DNA of 64,000 nucleotides from CAILZL01 sp050181835 (GCA_050181835.1 JBFXCU010000003.1:124001-188000); one strand, 5' to 3'; shown: positions 8,522 to 18,694, numbered from the stretch's first letter. Translations and numbers: made by a program. Notes: generated from the sequence alone by a model not told the origin.

Positions 8522-9898
8522 TCAACTTTTAAGTTTAGCCAACAGCTTCGCATGTATGCCACCGAACCCGCCGTTAGACATGATTAACACTTGATCGCCT
8601 GAGCTCAGTTCAGCAGCGAGCGCTGCTACCATTGCATCAATATTAGTATGTACTCGCGCCTGTGGGCCAATCTCGGTGGCTAAAGAGGCCACATCCCATT
8701 TCACATCAGGGCCTTGATACAACCACACTTGCTGCGCGCCCATCAGTGAATTTTTTAATGGTTCGCGATGTGTGCCCAGCTTCATGGTGTTGGAACGTGG
8801 TTCAAGCACGGCAATAATTCTTGCGCTGCCAGCTTTGCGACGTAGGCCTTGCATGGTGGCGGCAATGGCAGTGGGATGATGTGCAAAGTCATCGTAGACG
8901 GTAATACCATTGACCACGCCACGCACCTCCATGCGCCGCTTGACACCACTAAAGACATTCAATGCAGCGATAGACTCGGCCACACTCACGCCCGCATGAT
9001 CGGCAGCAATGAGAGACGCCAAAGCATTCTCGACATTGTGGCGACCGAGCATGCTCCAGTTAACTTCACCCCACACTTTGCCGCCTTGCTTGACGATGAA
9101 GTGCGAGCCATCACCTACGCCCAGCATCTCTGCATACCACTGCTCATCTTGTTGGCCAGGCTGTGCATCAGAGGAAAATTTAACGACCGGCGTCCAGCAG
9201 CCCATGTCGATTACCTGCTGTAAATTCGGTTCACCATTATTCACTACCAACCGACCATCACCGGGAACCATGCGCAGCAATAAATGAAACTGTTTTTGAA
9301 TCGCCGCCACATCGGGATAAATATCGGCGTGATCATGTTCGAGATTGTTCAATATCGCTGTATGGGGCCGGTAATGAACAAACTTGGCGCGTTTGTCGAA
9401 AAACGCCGTGTCGTATTCATCGGCTTCCACCACAAAATGTTTGCCCTCACCCAGCCGCGCCGTGACATTGAAATTAGCAGGCACGCCGCCGACTAAAAAA
9501 CCCGGCTGACGACCCGAATGTTCCAGTATCCATGTCAGCATGCTGGTCGTCGTCGTTTTGCCATGCGTACCGGCCACGGCCAGCACATGCCTGCCTTTAA
9601 GCACATATTGCGACAACCATTCGGGACCCGAGGTATAGGGAATGTCGCTATTCAAAAGTGCTTCAACTAATGGATTGCCGCGACTCATTACGTTGCCAAC
9701 CACCACCACATCCGGCTTGAGCTTAAGCTGCTCTGGGTCATAACCTTGAATCAACTCGATACCCATGGCACCGAGTTGATCGCTCATGGGTGGATACACG
9801 TTCTGATCCGAACCAGTAACGCGATGCCCGGCAGCGCGTGCTAACGCCGCTATACCACCCATGAAGGTGCCGCAGATACCAAGTATGTGAATATGCAT
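8522..9898 (-). CDS. mpl: UDP-N-acetylmuramate:L-alanyl-gamma-D-glutamyl-meso-diaminopimelate ligase
   Basis: Peptidoglycan recycling ligase that attaches the recovered tripeptide to UDP-MurNAc. It is a Mur-ligase family protein with the Mpl-specific N-terminus HIHILGICGTFMGG, ATP loop AGTHGKTTTTSML, central domain segment VEADEYDTAFFDKR and C-terminal domain DDFAHHPTAI. I prefer the ATG at 9898 (MHIHILG), which matches known Mpl N-termini; the frame also allows a start at 9919. About 458 residues, normal for Mpl. No neighbour appears functionally coupled. Confidence 0.95.
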   Translation of the reverse strand: MHIHILGICGTFMGGIAALARAAGHRVTGSDQNVYPPMSDQLGAMGIELIQGYDPEQLKLKPDVVVVGNVMSRGNPLVEALLNSDIPYTSGPEWLSQYVLKGRHVLAVAGTHGKTTTTSMLTWILEHSGRQPGFLVGGVPANFNVTARLGEGKHFVVEADEYDTAFFDKRAKFVHYRPHTAILNNLEHDHADIYPDVAAIQKQFHLLLRMVPGDGRLVVNNGEPNLQQVIDMGCWTPVVKFSSDAQPGQQDEQWYAEMLGVGDGSHFIVKQGGKVWGEVNWSMLGRHNVENALASLIAADHAGVSVAESIAALNVFSGVKRRMEVRGVVNGITVYDDFAHHPTAIAATMQGLRRKAGSARIIAVLEPRSNTMKLGTHREPLKNSLMGAQQVWLYQGPDVKWDVASLATEIGPQARVHTNIDAMVAALAAELSSGDQVLIMSNGGFGGIHAKLLAKLKS

Positions 9899-9934
9899 CG
9901 CCAACCTTACCTTGTTCATCCCGCTCTAAGTCAC

Positions 9935-10444
9935 TTACGCGCCGGGCACGATGCCCTGCGCTGCAAACGCAATCGTCAGCATAATCACCAAGGTTAATGC
10001 CATGCATAGAAACAGGCTGCGACCCAGCGCCTGCTGCAATACTCTTCCCAAGCTCAATAACATGATAATCAGGCTAACGAACGGCCACGGATGATTAGGA
10101 CCAATGACCGCCATCCCCAGCGAACCAAACAATCCAGTGATGACCACATCCAACACCGTCAACAACACATTGACGCCCAGGAATGCGGTAAAGGTTTGCA
10201 AAAACCGCTCTCGTTGGGAAAAGAACGCCAACAGCACCCATAACCATACCGCCTGCATACTCAGATCGATGCCCAGCAGCAACAACGTCGCGCCAGCACT
10301 CCACCCTCGCATAGCCGCCTGCACCGCACTGGCCATGACATAGCTTCCGCCTACCACCCACAATAGGATGGTCGACGCAGGCAGATCCTGTGGACCGCGC
10401 CGCCAAATCGCGATATCCACGAACATTCGCAACAACTGAATCAT
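9935..10444 (-). CDS. Small integral membrane protein of unknown function
   Basis: 169 residues with four or five predicted hydrophobic helices (about 24-45, 50-75, 82-112, 118-140, 145-165). The N-terminus MIQLLRMFVDIAIWRRGPQDLP is a recognisable but uncharacterised pattern seen in small gammaproteobacterial membrane proteins. No catalytic motif is visible. It ends 36 bp before mpl on the same strand, so the two may be co-transcribed. Function not recognised. Confidence 0.7.
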   Translation of the reverse strand: MIQLLRMFVDIAIWRRGPQDLPASTILLWVVGGSYVMASAVQAAMRGWSAGATLLLLGIDLSMQAVWLWVLLAFFSQRERFLQTFTAFLGVNVLLTVLDVVITGLFGSLGMAVIGPNHPWPFVSLIIMLLSLGRVLQQALGRSLFLCMALTLVIMLTIAFAAQGIVPGA

Positions 10445-10510
10445 TCATTACCCAATCGAGATGAGAATCCACTGGCTTTATTTCAGTATCGAGCCGCAGC
10501 CATCCCTATA

Positions 10511-11677
10511 ATGTGCCCCATGAATGAGCCAAGAGATACCGTAGCAACTACCGTAATGCCAGCTGCGAGCGGCATTGTACACGTCACCACTGACTCACAA
10601 TTACCCGGCGCACTGGAATTGTTGGCACAAGGCAACTATCTAGCGCTTGACACCGAATTCCTGCGCGAAAGCACTTACTACGCCAAACTATGCTTGGTGC
10701 AATTGGGTAATGAGCACGCCTGCGTAGTGGTAGATGTACTAGCGCTGGACAACTTGACCACACTGCTCGATTTCATTCTCGACCGCAGTCGCATCAAAAT
10801 TTTTCATGCAGCCAGACAGGATCTAGAAGTACTGACGCAAGCGCAAGCCACGAATCCGCAAGTACCCGGCCCATTATTTGATACGCAAATCGCGGCTGGC
10901 TTATTGGGCTTGCCGGGTCAAATTGGCTACGGCGATTTGTTATCACACCGACTTGATATTCAACTGGAAAAAGGTCTGGCACGCACCGACTGGTCACGGC
11001 GCCCTCTTTCACAAGAGCAACTCCACTACGCAGCTGACGATGTGCGCTACCTCGGCCCGCTATATCAACAACTCAAGAACGCACTACAACAACGCGCGCG
11101 TTATACTTGGCTGGAAGAAGAAACCGCCGCGCTGGAAAATCTGGCGCTATATCGCACGGTACCCGAAGATGCTTGGCAACGCTTGAAAGGCACCGCGCAA
11201 CTGCAACCCGAACAACGCGCAGTGCTGAAACAACTGGCCACTTGGCGTGAAGGTCGCGCCATCCAGTCTGACAAACCACGCGGCTGGATTCTGAGCGATG
11301 AAGCCCTGCGCAATATCTGCGAACGCCTGCCCACCACACTGGATGAACTCAGTCAGACCCGCAACCTGCCCGCAGGTGTAGTGCGCAAACATGGCGACAT
11401 GCTGCTGTCATTGATTACCGAAGCGCAGCAACAAGCTAGCAACGAAGCCCCCGCACGTGATTTCCGTCCCAGCAACCAGCAGCAATCACAGGTATCAAAA
11501 TTGATGCAGCTGGTGCGAAGCACTGCTGAAAAAATTGAAGTCAGCTCGGAGTTGCTCGCCACCCGCCGCGATGCCGAGCAACTGGTATACTTCAAAAAAT
11601 GTGAAGTGCTGTTACAGGGCTGGCGTAAGGATGTGATTGGTGAGGCGTTGATCGCGGCACATAAAGCACAAAGCTGA
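10511..11677 (+). CDS. rnd: Ribonuclease D
   Basis: 3'-5' exoribonuclease of tRNA maturation. The DEDDy residues are visible: LALDTEFLRES (D, E), FHAARQDLEVL (D) and the final YAADDVRYL (Y..D). HRDC domains follow from about residue 205 (AWQRLKG...RGWILSDEALRNICERLP). The length of 388 aa is normal. Two in-frame ATGs compete (10511 and 10520); neither has a clear ribosome site. The hexamer TATAAT covers 10507-10512, but no good -35 element accompanies it. Divergent from the membrane protein gene. Confidence 0.92.
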   Translation: MCPMNEPRDTVATTVMPAASGIVHVTTDSQLPGALELLAQGNYLALDTEFLRESTYYAKLCLVQLGNEHACVVVDVLALDNLTTLLDFILDRSRIKIFHAARQDLEVLTQAQATNPQVPGPLFDTQIAAGLLGLPGQIGYGDLLSHRLDIQLEKGLARTDWSRRPLSQEQLHYAADDVRYLGPLYQQLKNALQQRARYTWLEEETAALENLALYRTVPEDAWQRLKGTAQLQPEQRAVLKQLATWREGRAIQSDKPRGWILSDEALRNICERLPTTLDELSQTRNLPAGVVRKHGDMLLSLITEAQQQASNEAPARDFRPSNQQQSQVSKLMQLVRSTAEKIEVSSELLATRRDAEQLVYFKKCEVLLQGWRKDVIGEALIAAHKAQS

Positions 11678-11938
11678 CCAGTATCAAGAACGGGCAAACT
11701 ACTTGCAGTTCTTCATCATTAGCAGCCAATGGCAGAAAATGGTCGAAGCCGTGTGAAACCGCGTCGTAATAGGAATCGAATTAGTCAAGCATCGGTTAGC
11801 GGGAGTGATCCATGAAGTGCTTTAACAAAGCTTAAGATCGGTCGCACTTCTCGTGTTCGGTCGCTAGCATCGCCCATACTTGGTCAACAGTAACAACATG
11901 CTCAAAGTCGCCAGGGTTCAATGATAGCCACAGACTCG

Positions 11939-12538
11939 TTACATCGATTTTATTTGAACTTTCCGAAACTTGACGACACCGGTACCCGCTTGGAGCGCGA
12001 TTGAGCCGCTGGTGAGTTTACTGTCATCTGCCTCAACTGTTGTCTTGCCATCGAAGACAATCTTGAGGTGTGCCCCCTGTGCGGTAATCTCAAGCGTGCT
12101 CCATTTGCCGCTTGCCTTCGGCATAGGCGTCGCCTTGGCAACGTTCACGATCGAACCGGTGCCATATTTGCTGGAGCCATCATAAATGTTTACCTCGTAG
12201 CACAAGTCGACCGTAATCTTTTCTGGATCGGCGCAGCGTATGAAGATACCGCTATTGGCATTGTCACTCACCCAAAACTCTGCCTTGATCATGAAATCAC
12301 CGTAGGTTGACTTGGACACCAAGTACCCCGCTTCCTTTTCTTTGATTTCAGCTTGGATGGCACCATCACGAGCGACCCAATTGGCCATGCCGACAGAAAT
12401 GAAATTATTCATACCGGTAGTGCCTGCAACCAAGCTCTGCCAGCCTGAGCTCGTGACTGTAGACGGCTGCGCAGCACAACCACACAGGCTTACAGCACCT
12501 GTCAGCAGGGCCAAAGTAAACAATCTGGTGTTCTTCAT
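11939..12538 (-). CDS. DUF1080 / 3-keto-disaccharide hydrolase-domain lipoprotein
   Basis: Predicted outer-membrane or periplasmic lipoprotein with a concanavalin-like beta-sandwich. The N-terminus is a lipoprotein signal ending in a lipobox at about residues 19-22 (SLCGCAAQ). The body shows the DUF1080 pattern: DGAIQAEIKEKEAGYLVSK, YGDFMIKAEFWVSDNANSGI, CYEVNIYDGS and a final GSIALQAGTGVVKFRKVQIK. Start ATG 12538 is chosen because GGAG stands 7 nt upstream and it begins the signal peptide; the frame is open further upstream. Family members act on or bind oligosaccharides; the substrate here is unknown. It follows the MFS gene by 28 bp on the same strand and may share its transcript. Confidence 0.82.
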   Translation of the reverse strand: MKNTRLFTLALLTGAVSLCGCAAQPSTVTSSGWQSLVAGTTGMNNFISVGMANWVARDGAIQAEIKEKEAGYLVSKSTYGDFMIKAEFWVSDNANSGIFIRCADPEKITVDLCYEVNIYDGSSKYGTGSIVNVAKATPMPKASGKWSTLEITAQGAHLKIVFDGKTTVEADDSKLTSGSIALQAGTGVVKFRKVQIKSM

Positions 12539-12566
12539 GATCGTCTCCAAGAAATGCTCGTTAACT

Positions 12567-13829
12567 CTACACCGGCTTTGAGGGGAAACGCCCCACCCCC
12601 TTGCGGAAGGCGAGGATGATTGCGCTGATGCTACCGACAACGACGATAGGCAGCAGATCAATCAGCAGCTGTTGGAAACTATCACCTCTGGCACTCAATA
12701 GTCCGCCCAGTGCGGGGCCTGCAATGGCACCAATCCGGCCAGCTGCCACGGCTGCGCCTACACCAACACCCCGAATCAGAGTCGGATAGCAAGCCGGGGC
12801 CGCAGCATACAAGAAGGTCTGCGAAGCCAGTAAGGCGCAGCCGAGCATGAAGACCAGAATCGCAGTGACGGTGACGCCACTACTAATCGTGGCCAGCGCG
12901 AGAAATAACACGGGCAAGATGACAAACACACTCATGATGCTCACAGTGCGTAACCGACTGTCCAGCATGCGGCCCATCAGCAATGCCGACAGTGCCCCCC
13001 CAAGATTGAATGCGATCAGCATGCCCCCGGTCTGAGTACTGCTGAAGCCATGAAAGATCAACAGCGTTGGTAGCCAGTTCAACATGAGGAACAATATCGA
13101 TAGGCCAAGGAAGAAGCTTAACCACAGCAACAGCGTGCGCGTTGCGCGTCCTTCACGCAGTACCGCCAGAAAGCTGCCCGCCTTCGACACCGCACTCTCC
13201 CGGGAACCGGCAATCAGCGCGGCCGACTCCGCTCGTGCCGTCTTGAACGCCTGCGACTCGTCCATCCACAGCGCGATCGCTGGCGCGAGCGCTAAGGGCA
13301 ATATTCCACCTATGATGAACAACCAACGCCAATGCTCCGGCGCAATGACTGCCGCCGCCACACTGATCAGTCCGCCACCCAGCGGGGCGCCTGCGTAAAC
13401 AAGCGCCACATTGGCGTTTTGGCGGCCTGGGTTACTGCTCTCAGCGACCAAGGTGATCAGCATGGGGAAGGTGCCGCCAAGCCCAAGGCCCGTTAGTAAT
13501 CGAAACCATGCCAGTGACTGCATGTCCGAAGCAAGTGGCGTAAGCAGTGAAAACAGACCAAATAGAGTAATTGATACAACCAAAACGGTTTTGCGCCCGA
13601 TGTTATCGGCAGCGCGCCCACCAATGAGTGCGCCGATCAACATGCCGGCTGTGCTGGCGCTAAAAAACATACCGAGCTGCCCCGGTGAGGGGTGGAACTG
13701 TTGCGCAATACCCGCTGCGGCGACGCCCGCAGCCTGCATATCAACCCCTTCACACAATGCGCCCAATACGCACAGCAGCGTCGTCCTTCTGCCTCGACTA
13801 ACGGAGGGCTGTGCGTTGCTCACGTTCAT
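12567..13829 (-). CDS. MFS transporter, aromatic acid:H+ symporter (AAHS) type
   Basis: Inner-membrane permease with 12 predicted helices in 420 residues. The first helix (CEGVDMQAAGVAAAGI) closely follows the AAHS pattern of MhpT-like 3-hydroxyphenylpropionate transporters, and loop 2-3 has the MFS motif GGRAADNIGRK. Family knowledge points to proton-coupled uptake of an aromatic acid, which fits the downstream protocatechuate operon. The exact substrate cannot be read from sequence. Its promoter region is shared with the divergent VOC gene at 14111. Confidence 0.85.
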   Translation of the reverse strand: MNVSNAQPSVSRGRRTTLLCVLGALCEGVDMQAAGVAAAGIAQQFHPSPGQLGMFFSASTAGMLIGALIGGRAADNIGRKTVLVVSITLFGLFSLLTPLASDMQSLAWFRLLTGLGLGGTFPMLITLVAESSNPGRQNANVALVYAGAPLGGGLISVAAAVIAPEHWRWLFIIGGILPLALAPAIALWMDESQAFKTARAESAALIAGSRESAVSKAGSFLAVLREGRATRTLLLWLSFFLGLSILFLMLNWLPTLLIFHGFSSTQTGGMLIAFNLGGALSALLMGRMLDSRLRTVSIMSVFVILPVLFLALATISSGVTVTAILVFMLGCALLASQTFLYAAAPACYPTLIRGVGVGAAVAAGRIGAIAGPALGGLLSARGDSFQQLLIDLLPIVVVGSISAIILAFRKGVGRFPSKPV

Positions 13830-14110
13830 TATTCGGTACCACTGGTTCTTTACTACTTATTGGCCAGCGATCCTACCGCATTTACGTCGTCGCTGAACCG
13901 TCAGCATGCTGCTGATTACGCATCTCTGGTACACTGCCCAACCCGTAAGATCTGTGCAGTTGCGGGGAATCAGGACTGTGGAGAAGAGATAGGCCGCAAT
14001 CATGCGGCTCAGAACGCCCATCACTCGCGTCCCGATTTATTACAACTGGATACGCTGCATTGCGATCTAGCAACAGATTTTGCTGGCAACTAGATTAATC
14101 GGAGAGTCAC

Positions 14111-14611
14111 ATGGTCGATAAGTCTTTTAAAGTACTCGATACCAATCACACATCGTTTACGGTTAGCAGCTTGGACAGGAGCGTTGCGTTCTTCTGTGAT
14201 GGACTGGGATTCAAGCTGGAGTCCCGCGCCCCACGAGATCCGAAAGCGGCGCCGACGGTAATCGGTGTGCCTGGAGCCAGACTGGAAGTCGCTCATATCA
14301 GAACCGTGTCCGGACACCGTCTGGAGCTGATCGAATTTTCCGGCCCGGCAGAACGCCACAGCGTTAACGTCAGGGTCTGTGATCCGGGTTCATCGCATAT
14401 GGCCTTCGATGTCGACGACATATTTGCTGTCATTGAGGTGGCGAAACAGCACGGCTTTACCCCGCTGTCACCGAAACCCGTAGCTCATCGAACGGGCGGC
14501 GCCAATGCGGGGGCACTCATACAATATTTACGTCACTCGGACGGCTTCTTTATAGAGTTCATCCAGCGTGACGGCCTGAAGGACCGAAAAGAAGGCGACT
14601 ATCTCTGCTAG
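14111..14611 (+). CDS. VOC-superfamily (glyoxalase/extradiol-type fold) protein
   Basis: 166 residues with two beta-alpha-beta-beta-beta modules. The first begins DTNHTSFTVSSLDRSVAFFCDGLGF and the second HMAFDVDDIFAVIEVAKQHG, ending FFIEFIQRDG. Metal ligands typical of the fold (His near the start of each module, Glu in the last strand, FIEF) are present. A strong ribosome site GGAGAG lies 4 nt before the ATG. The fold covers lyases, isomerases and dioxygenases; activity here is unknown. Its stop overlaps the convergent PQQ dehydrogenase stop by 4 bp. Confidence 0.82.
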   Translation: MVDKSFKVLDTNHTSFTVSSLDRSVAFFCDGLGFKLESRAPRDPKAAPTVIGVPGARLEVAHIRTVSGHRLELIEFSGPAERHSVNVRVCDPGSSHMAFDVDDIFAVIEVAKQHGFTPLSPKPVAHRTGGANAGALIQYLRHSDGFFIEFIQRDGLKDRKEGDYLC

Positions 14612-16743
14612 TGACGCGTCTCCTCCTGCAAGCGATAAGCAGCGGCAGCTACCGAGGCCAGATAGACTCTGATGTCCTCGGCTTCTTGCGACGAAAGTGC
14701 GGCCCCCAGATTCGGCATGCCGTTTTGCGCCAACGCCCCTTCGCGGACAACCAGCTGAAATGCTTCTGCACTCTGAATAAAGCCTGACCGGCGCAGATCC
14801 GGGACAACGCGCCGACTGTTTGCCCCCATACCATGACAGCCACCGCAATAGGCTCCGTACAGCCCCGCGCCTGACTGAATCGCCTGCTCACTGGCCTCAA
14901 TCACGGGTGGAGGAGGAATCAGCGGAAGTGACTTCGCCAAGGCAGGCAAGGAGGCGGTAGCACCCAGCTTGAACACGAGTAGTCGACCTTTGTCTGGCGC
15001 AGGCTTATCTGGGATTGAGGGTGTGCCGACCATATAGACTATTCCGCCATTGCCAGTGGCGACGGCAATATATTGCTCGCCACCAATTTCGTAACTGATC
15101 GGTCCTCCTTGGGCCCCTGCCTGCACATCGTAGGACCACAACCGGGTGCCCGACAGCGCATCATAGGCGGCTAGTTCCGGCACGCCGCTAGCTTCAAATA
15201 CCAAGCCACCAGCAGTCGTCAACACCCCTCCGTTGGCACTGACATCAAATGGCACGCGCCAGACTTCCTTTTGCGTAATCGGATTCCATGCGATCAACGC
15301 GTTATTACCGACGGTCGGCACCGCCGAGTTCTTGCCGAGGATTACTGGGGAAAATCCATGAGCGCGCGTAAACGGCTTGGGAACGTAATCCGGATTGCTC
15401 TTGAACCAACCAGCAGGATCCTGAGTCGGGAAATACGCCAAGCCTGTGGTTGCGTTGAATGCCATGGGATACCAGCTATGCGCGCCATTCCCAATAGGGT
15501 GCACGAAAGCGACGGTGCCATTTTCAACGCGCGCTTCCGGATTTTCCAAAGGCCGTCCGGTAGCAAGATCAACGCCATAGGCCCAAGAAATAGCTTGCCC
15601 AGCCGGCGTATCTGCCGCCTTAGCCATCGGCACGATGTTCCGTGCCGAGATCAGTTTGCCGGTATCCCGGTCTATGACATAGAAGAAACCATTTTTGGGT
15701 GCCTGCATCAGCACCCGACGATCCTTACCCTCGATTTTAAGCGTCGCGAGAATGATGGACTGTGTTGCTGTGTGATCCCACGTCTCGCCTGGTGTCGTCT
15801 GGTAGTGCCAGATGTAATGACCGGTCGCGCGATCAACTGCGACGATGGAAGCGAGAAACAAATTGTCACCGCCACCCGGTGAACGAATTTGTCGGTTCCA
15901 GGGCGAACCATTCCCAACGCCCAGATAGACTCGATCCAATTCCGGATCGTAGGTGATCGAATCCCACACGGTGCCGCCACCGCCCTGACGCCACCATTGC
16001 CCGTTCCATGTCTTGGCCGCCATTGCCATCACATCGTCTGATGCCGCGTTGTCCGGACCCTTGGCAGGATCACCAGGCACGGTATAGAAGCGCCACACCA
16101 GTTTTCCGGTCTTGGCGTCATAAGCGCTGGCATAACCTCTCACACCCAGATCTGCACCGCTGTTGCCGATAAAGACCAGCCCCTTTGCTGCCCGAGGAGC
16201 CCCCGAGATTGTATATGGTTGCGACTTGTCAACCGTTTGCGTTTCCCACAATTGCCGTCCGGTCTTGGCGTTCAGACTGATCAGTCTGCCATCGATCACG
16301 CCAACAAATATCCTCCCATCGAGGTAGGCGACGCCACGATTGACAACGTCGCAGCAGGCTTTTGCACCCTGCACACGATCCGCCTTTGGATCGAAAACCC
16401 AAAGCTCTTTGCCGGTTTTGGCGTCCAGCGCATAAACGATGCTCCATGCGGACGTTACATATAAAACGCCATTGACCATCAACGGGGTTCCCTCAACACC
16501 TCGACCCACACGAAAGTCATATGACCAAGCCAACCCAAGCTTGGAAACATTTGCGGTATTTATTTTATTAAGCGGGCTGAAACGCTGTTCCGCATAGTCA
16601 CGCCCGTAAGACGGCCATTCGCCTGCAGCAGGATTGCTTGGATCGGCAGCAGATGAAGCGGCTTGAGTGCCCAGTGCCAAGATTGTTGCCGCAATGCATG
16701 CGAGAGCTGCGGTACGTATGTTGACACTATTCATCATGTTCAT
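14608..16743 (-). CDS. PQQ-dependent quinohemoprotein alcohol dehydrogenase (type II)
   Basis: Periplasmic dehydrogenase with an eight-bladed PQQ propeller fused to a cytochrome c domain. The N-terminus is a Sec signal peptide (~33 residues, ending about ASSAADPS). Vicinal Cys130-Cys131, which stack on PQQ, are intact, as are the GNGSPWN...GGGDN segment supplying the catalytic Asp and several propeller repeats with Trp-docking motifs (YALDAKTGKELW, SLNAKTGRQLW). A C-terminal haem c site CGGCH begins at Cys633. 711 residues fits type II ADHs. Family knowledge: oxidises primary alcohols, including aromatic ones, and passes electrons to cytochrome c. No pqq biosynthesis genes are in the window, so PQQ must come from elsewhere. 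Confidence 0.9.
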   Translation of the reverse strand: MNMMNSVNIRTAALACIAATILALGTQAASSAADPSNPAAGEWPSYGRDYAEQRFSPLNKINTANVSKLGLAWSYDFRVGRGVEGTPLMVNGVLYVTSAWSIVYALDAKTGKELWVFDPKADRVQGAKACCDVVNRGVAYLDGRIFVGVIDGRLISLNAKTGRQLWETQTVDKSQPYTISGAPRAAKGLVFIGNSGADLGVRGYASAYDAKTGKLVWRFYTVPGDPAKGPDNAASDDVMAMAAKTWNGQWWRQGGGGTVWDSITYDPELDRVYLGVGNGSPWNRQIRSPGGGDNLFLASIVAVDRATGHYIWHYQTTPGETWDHTATQSIILATLKIEGKDRRVLMQAPKNGFFYVIDRDTGKLISARNIVPMAKAADTPAGQAISWAYGVDLATGRPLENPEARVENGTVAFVHPIGNGAHSWYPMAFNATTGLAYFPTQDPAGWFKSNPDYVPKPFTRAHGFSPVILGKNSAVPTVGNNALIAWNPITQKEVWRVPFDVSANGGVLTTAGGLVFEASGVPELAAYDALSGTRLWSYDVQAGAQGGPISYEIGGEQYIAVATGNGGIVYMVGTPSIPDKPAPDKGRLLVFKLGATASLPALAKSLPLIPPPPVIEASEQAIQSGAGLYGAYCGGCHGMGANSRRVVPDLRRSGFIQSAEAFQLVVREGALAQNGMPNLGAALSSQEAEDIRVYLASVAAAAYRLQEETRH

Positions 16744-17191
16744 TACCCCATGTCACTACAGTGATTATTCTGGTCGCCATTGTCGCAGCAGTCCTAGTTA
16801 TCCTGCAAGTCCAGCACCCGCAGCGAGGTTGGCTGGTGGTCTTTATCAGACATCGTCCGGTGATGACTGCCCTGTGTGCCAAATTCCGACTGATTGCCAA
16901 TATCTATGCGGTTATCGGTGCGAAAGGCGGAATTTGACGAGCGACAAAGAAATACGCCTCTGCACTGCTCAGCGCGACGGGTGACGACGTCGGTGCTTAT
17001 CCGGCGTGGAACTTCGGCATGCCGCGCAATAGGTCGGTCTGTTACAGCTATCGTTTCGGTACAGGTTGATTCGAGCTTCTGTTGGAGAATCCCTTATTGT
17101 CCCCCGTTGCGCCGGATCGCTATACTGGTTCCCTTTGAACCTAGAGTGTTGAGCTTGGCGCTATTTTTCAGGGCTTTTTAACCAAATTCTC
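16744..17191. other. 448 bp gap without a confident gene
   Basis: Between the PQQ dehydrogenase start and the PepSY gene. It holds the divergent promoter region and one possible very small membrane ORF on the plus strand (GTG 16761 to TGA 16937, 58 residues: a hydrophobic first third, then a basic segment VVFIRHRPVM). That ORF has no ribosome site and no family I recognise, so I do not call it a gene. Nothing else was seen. Confidence 0.4.
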
Positions 17192-18694
17192 ATGAAGGTG
17201 AAGGCGATTTTCTTTCGCACGCTGGTGTTTGCGCACCGCTATATGGGCATTGGCATTGGCTGGCTGATGTTGCTGTGGTGTCTGTCCGGCATTGTGATGA
17301 TGTATGTACGTTATCCTGAATTGCAACGTGCTGAAACCTATGCGTCGCGCGCTCCGCTGGAGATGACACGTTGCTGTGCCGTGCCTGCGCAGCTGTATGC
17401 TGCGGATGAGCGCATCATCGCAGCCAGTATCGTCATGCTATCGGGTCGCCCGGTGCTGCAGGTGCTGCCGAATTATGGCTTTGCCTCATTCGTTGATCTG
17501 CACAGCGGTCAACAGATTGCTGCTGTGACCGGCGCGGACGCCCTGTCCTCGGCTCGGCAGTATCTGCATGCCATGCGATTGCAGGGCATGCCGCAGCTGC
17601 TGAGCGTGATCGACCATGATCAGTGGACTGTATATGGACGTTATGATCCCGACCGCCCCCTCTATCATGTGGCGCTCAATGATGCGGCGGGTACCGAACT
17701 TTATTTCTCGCAGGCCAGCGGCGGGCTGGTGCAGAAAACCACACGCAGTGAACGCTTCTGGAACTGGCTGGGTTCAGTGCCGCACTGGCTGTACTTCGAG
17801 GTACTGCGGCAGAACACTGGCCTGTGGGCACAGATCATGATCTGGAGTTCGGTACTCGGCTGCTTTCTGTCTGTGTTTGGCCTGTATATGGGCATCTGGC
17901 AACTGCGGCGCAAACGCGATGGCCGGTTGCATTCGCCTTATCGTGGTTGGAAGTACTGGCACCACGTGCCGGGTCTGCTGTTCGGCATGATGGTGCTGAC
18001 CTGGGTATTCAGCGGCCTGCTGTCCATGAACCCATGGGGCTGGCTGGAACTGCCGGACGCTGCATTCGATGCGCGCCAGTTGCGTGGTGAGTTGCCGGTG
18101 TGGGCAGAAGTCCATGAGGCCATCACCATACTACCGACAGCATCGCTGCCGCAAGATACCGCCAGCCTGGAAGCCAGCATCCTGCAGGGTCGTCTGTCAT
18201 GGCGGGCAACCACGCAGCAAGGCACCTCGCAGCGTCTCAATACACGCTGGCAGGCGGCACCACTGAGCGACACTGAAATCACGCAGGCTGTTACTGCTCT
18301 GGATGCCACGGCCAGCTGGAGCCGATTAAACAGCGGCGATACCTATTACTACAGTCACGGGCGCGACCACGCGGTGCTGCCGGCAGTGCGAGTGATGACG
18401 CAAGACGCGCAGGCAACCCGCTACTACCTAGATGCGGTATCCGGCGAACTGTTGCGCAAGGTGGATGACAATGCGCGCTGGTATCGGTGGTTGCATAGCG
18501 GCCTGCACCGGCTGGATTTCAGCCCGGTGTTCCGCATGCGCCCGCTGTGGGATGGTATGATGTGGCTGCTGTTGCTGGGTGCGTCACTGATCTGTGCGAC
18601 CGGTGTATGGCTTGGCATCAGGCGGTTGCGCGGTCGCTTCCTGAAATCTACGAACACTTCACGTCGCCCCATCGGCTCAGCACCGGTGCAATGA
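17192..18694 (+). CDS. PepSY-associated transmembrane protein
   Basis: Inner-membrane protein of 500 residues with four helices: about 15-38, 205-235, 260-285 and 455-480. It begins with the family pattern FFRTLVFAHRYMGIGIGWL, with WHHVPGLLFGMMVLTWVFSG after the third helix and YRWLHSGLHRLDF before the last. Conserved His residues next to the helices are those proposed to bind haem in PepSY_TM proteins. A large periplasmic domain (about 40-200) and a PepSY repeat (about 400-450) are visible. Members are often linked to iron-siderophore reduction or TonB uptake; here the partner is unclear. Its own promoter should lie in the preceding gap. Confidence 0.82.
   Translation: MKVKAIFFRTLVFAHRYMGIGIGWLMLLWCLSGIVMMYVRYPELQRAETYASRAPLEMTRCCAVPAQLYAADERIIAASIVMLSGRPVLQVLPNYGFASFVDLHSGQQIAAVTGADALSSARQYLHAMRLQGMPQLLSVIDHDQWTVYGRYDPDRPLYHVALNDAAGTELYFSQASGGLVQKTTRSERFWNWLGSVPHWLYFEVLRQNTGLWAQIMIWSSVLGCFLSVFGLYMGIWQLRRKRDGRLHSPYRGWKYWHHVPGLLFGMMVLTWVFSGLLSMNPWGWLELPDAAFDARQLRGELPVWAEVHEAITILPTASLPQDTASLEASILQGRLSWRATTQQGTSQRLNTRWQAAPLSDTEITQAVTALDATASWSRLNSGDTYYYSHGRDHAVLPAVRVMTQDAQATRYYLDAVSGELLRKVDDNARWYRWLHSGLHRLDFSPVFRMRPLWDGMMWLLLLGASLICATGVWLGIRRLRGRFLKSTNTSRRPIGSAPVQ

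Noticed and set aside
10507..10512. TATAAT box in front of rnd
   Set aside because: No -35 element at the right spacing, and the box overlaps the first ATG, so a promoter call is not supported.
15271..15882. 203-codon plus-strand open frame opposite the PQQ dehydrogenase
   Set aside because: Antisense to a well-identified gene; Arg/Ile-rich, no recognisable domain or ribosome site.
16761..16937. Small hydrophobic ORF before the PepSY gene
   Set aside because: No ribosome site, GTG start without support, no known relative; kept only as a note in the gap entry.
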